Origin: an uncultured Oscillospiraceae bacterium
GTDB lineage: Bacteria; Bacillota; Clostridia; Oscillospirales; Oscillospiraceae
Direction of reading: 5' to 3'
Assembly (NCBI GenBank): GCA_934574095.1
Contig: CAKTMW010000064.1
Span: forward strand, 1-5,642
DNA length: 5,642 nucleotides
In this document: one piece after another, positions 4,700 to 5,642 of the stretch
Position numbering within the stretch: the stretch's first letter is position 1
Layout of the letters: every line of letters begins with the position of its first letter
Made by a program: the position numbers and the translations under genes
Notes under the pieces: model-generated
The model's input: only the letters and a program-made list of their open reading frames with translations
The model's database searches: none
What the model was told of the DNA's origin: nothing

Positions 4700-4775
4700 G
4701 GCCGCCAGTGTGTCCGAAGGACGCGCACAGCCGGCCGCGATCCCTCTTGGCAGCAAAATCGTTAGATTTTGCGCC
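4700..4775 (+). other. Two strong hairpins in the metF leader region
   Basis: The first folds 4700-4736: GGCCG/CGGCC, an internal loop, then 8 bp (two G-U) capped by GAA. The second folds 4749-4775: GGC plus GCAAAATC pairing with GATTTTGC plus GCC, with one bulged A and a GTTA loop. A further 5-bp hairpin (ATCCC/GGGAT) lies at 4794-4809. I see no SAM-box, T-box or other motif typical of methionine genes and no convincing promoter. The best candidate, TTGCGC near 4769 with TATATC at 4791, is poor. The hairpins may be dispersed palindromic repeats or processing signals. Confidence 0.5.
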
Positions 4776-4851
4776 AGTAAAGCTTGTATCTATATCCCCT
4801 CGCCGGGATCATGATAAATTACGTATGTATTGGATACTAAGGAGGTAACTT

Positions 4852-5642
4852 ATGAGCGTGAAGGACATTTTCGGCAAGAGAGCCGCGTTTTCCTTTGAGG
4901 TCTTCCCCCCCAAGACGGATGTGGGCATGGAGAAGCTGTGCGGCGAGAACGGCGTTCTGGATAAGCTGTACACCCTGAATCCCGACTACATCTCCTGCAC
5001 CTACGGCGCGGGCGGTTCCAACGTCGGCAAGAACCTGGAGGTTCTGGACAAGATCAAGAAGGACGGCAAGTGCACTCCCGTTACCCACTTTACCTGCATC
5101 GGCAACACCAAGGAGGGTATCAAGGAGCAGCTGCAGAACTATCTGGACCACGGCATCGACCATATGCTGGCTCTGCGCGGCGACCTGCCCTTCGGCTGGG
5201 AAGGCACCGGCGGCGACCTGCACTACGCCACCGAGCTGGTGAAGTTCGTGCGTCAGGAGTTCGGCGATAAGTTCACCATCGCTGTGGCCGGTTCCCCTGA
5301 GGGCCATATCCAGTGCCGCTCCCTGGAGGCGGATATCGCTTTCCTGAAGCAGAAGCAGGACAACGGCGCTGACTACATCATGACCCAGCTGTGCTGGGAT
5401 ATGGACCAGTTCCGCTATTGGCTGGACGCCATCCGCGCCGCCGGTATCACCATGCCCGTGGACGTGGGCATCATGCCCATCCTGGACCAGGCCGCTACCA
5501 TCAACATGGCCCTGAGCCGCAACGGCTGCGTCATGCCCCGCGCCCTGTGCGAGATCATCTCCAAGAACTGGATCTTCCCCAACCCCTTCGTCAAGGATCC
5601 CTTCGACGCCGACGTGGAGGGCAAGAAGGCCTCCTTCAAGGC
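4852..5642 (+). CDS. metF: 5,10-methylenetetrahydrofolate reductase (partial, 3' end outside window)
   Basis: 263 complete residues are visible and the frame is open at the window edge. MetF is a cytosolic flavoprotein reducing 5,10-methylene-THF to 5-methyl-THF, for methionine synthesis or, in acetogens, the Wood-Ljungdahl methyl branch. The TIM-barrel family motifs are present: FSFEVFPPKT with the catalytic glutamate at 16, TYGAGGSN (50-57), THFTCIG (78-84), ALRGDLP with the folate/flavin aspartate at 111, VAGSPEGH (145-152), a lysine-rich helix KQKQDNGADYIMTQL (166-180) and GIMPI (206-210). The start is fixed by AAGGAGGT six bases upstream. Only about 30-40 residues should be missing. No MetV-like partner is seen upstream. 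It may be cotranscribed with the 75-residue gene. Confidence 0.95.
   Translation, partial: MSVKDIFGKRAAFSFEVFPPKTDVGMEKLCGENGVLDKLYTLNPDYISCTYGAGGSNVGKNLEVLDKIKKDGKCTPVTHFTCIGNTKEGIKEQLQNYLDHGIDHMLALRGDLPFGWEGTGGDLHYATELVKFVRQEFGDKFTIAVAGSPEGHIQCRSLEADIAFLKQKQDNGADYIMTQLCWDMDQFRYWLDAIRAAGITMPVDVGIMPILDQAATINMALSRNGCVMPRALCEIISKNWIFPNPFVKDPFDADVEGKKASFK

Noticed and set aside
4617..4851. SAM riboswitch or T-box before metF
   Set aside because: Neither the SAM-box core (AGAGGUGGAGGGA, GAUGAAGCC) nor the T-box sequence (GGUGGNACCGCG) is present.
4837..5307. 156-residue minus-strand frame antisense to metF
   Set aside because: It overlaps the well-supported metF reading, has leucine/valine-rich antisense composition and no start signal.

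Overview
The window looks like a chromosomal segment of a GC-rich Bacillota (Clostridia, most probably an Oscillospiraceae-type gut anaerobe). This is inferred from strong AGGAGG ribosome binding sites, consensus sigma-A promoters, a folate riboswitch of the Firmicutes type and the flavour of the FolT, FolC and MetF proteins. No rRNA, tRNA, CRISPR array, transposase or phage gene is visible.

Layout: (a) 1-81 is the 3' end of an unrecognised plus-strand gene, closed by a perfect bidirectional terminator at 98-140. (b) 141-473 has no gene but holds a repeat-like structured element, bounded by 28-nt inverted repeats and 15-nt direct repeats, just downstream of a convergent gene. (c) 474-1328 (minus) is a compact metal-dependent amidohydrolase. 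(d) 1329-1936 (about 600 bases) has no credible gene and is a cluster of palindromes and hairpins of the dispersed-repeat type. (e) 1937-3792 (minus) is a two-gene operon, folT then folC, overlapping by ATGA. It is preceded by a tetrahydrofolate (THF) riboswitch at 3872-3973 and a sigma-A promoter at 4027-4055. (f) 4056-4198 is an AT-rich divergent promoter interval. (g) 4199-4616 (plus) is a near-perfect promoter, a structured 150-nt leader and a 75-residue unknown protein. (h) 4617-4851 is a hairpin-rich gap. (i) 4852 to the right edge is metF, cut off by the window.

How the genes fit together: FolT imports folates and FolC polyglutamylates them so they are retained. The THF riboswitch can shut both off when reduced folate is abundant. 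MetF, transcribed away from that operon, uses a reduced folate, converting 5,10-methylene-THF to 5-methyl-THF for methionine synthesis or the Wood-Ljungdahl methyl branch. The 3793-5642 half is therefore a one-carbon/folate neighbourhood, and the 75-residue protein between its halves is a guilt-by-association candidate.

Most notable observations: a switch mechanism readable from the folT leader, with the ribosome binding site inside a hairpin whose other arm can instead pair with the riboswitch L3 loop; a 28-bp stem in the amidohydrolase 3' region whose only three mismatches all become G-U wobbles in minus-strand RNA; and a structured leader before the small gene that faintly resembles a cobalamin-riboswitch core.
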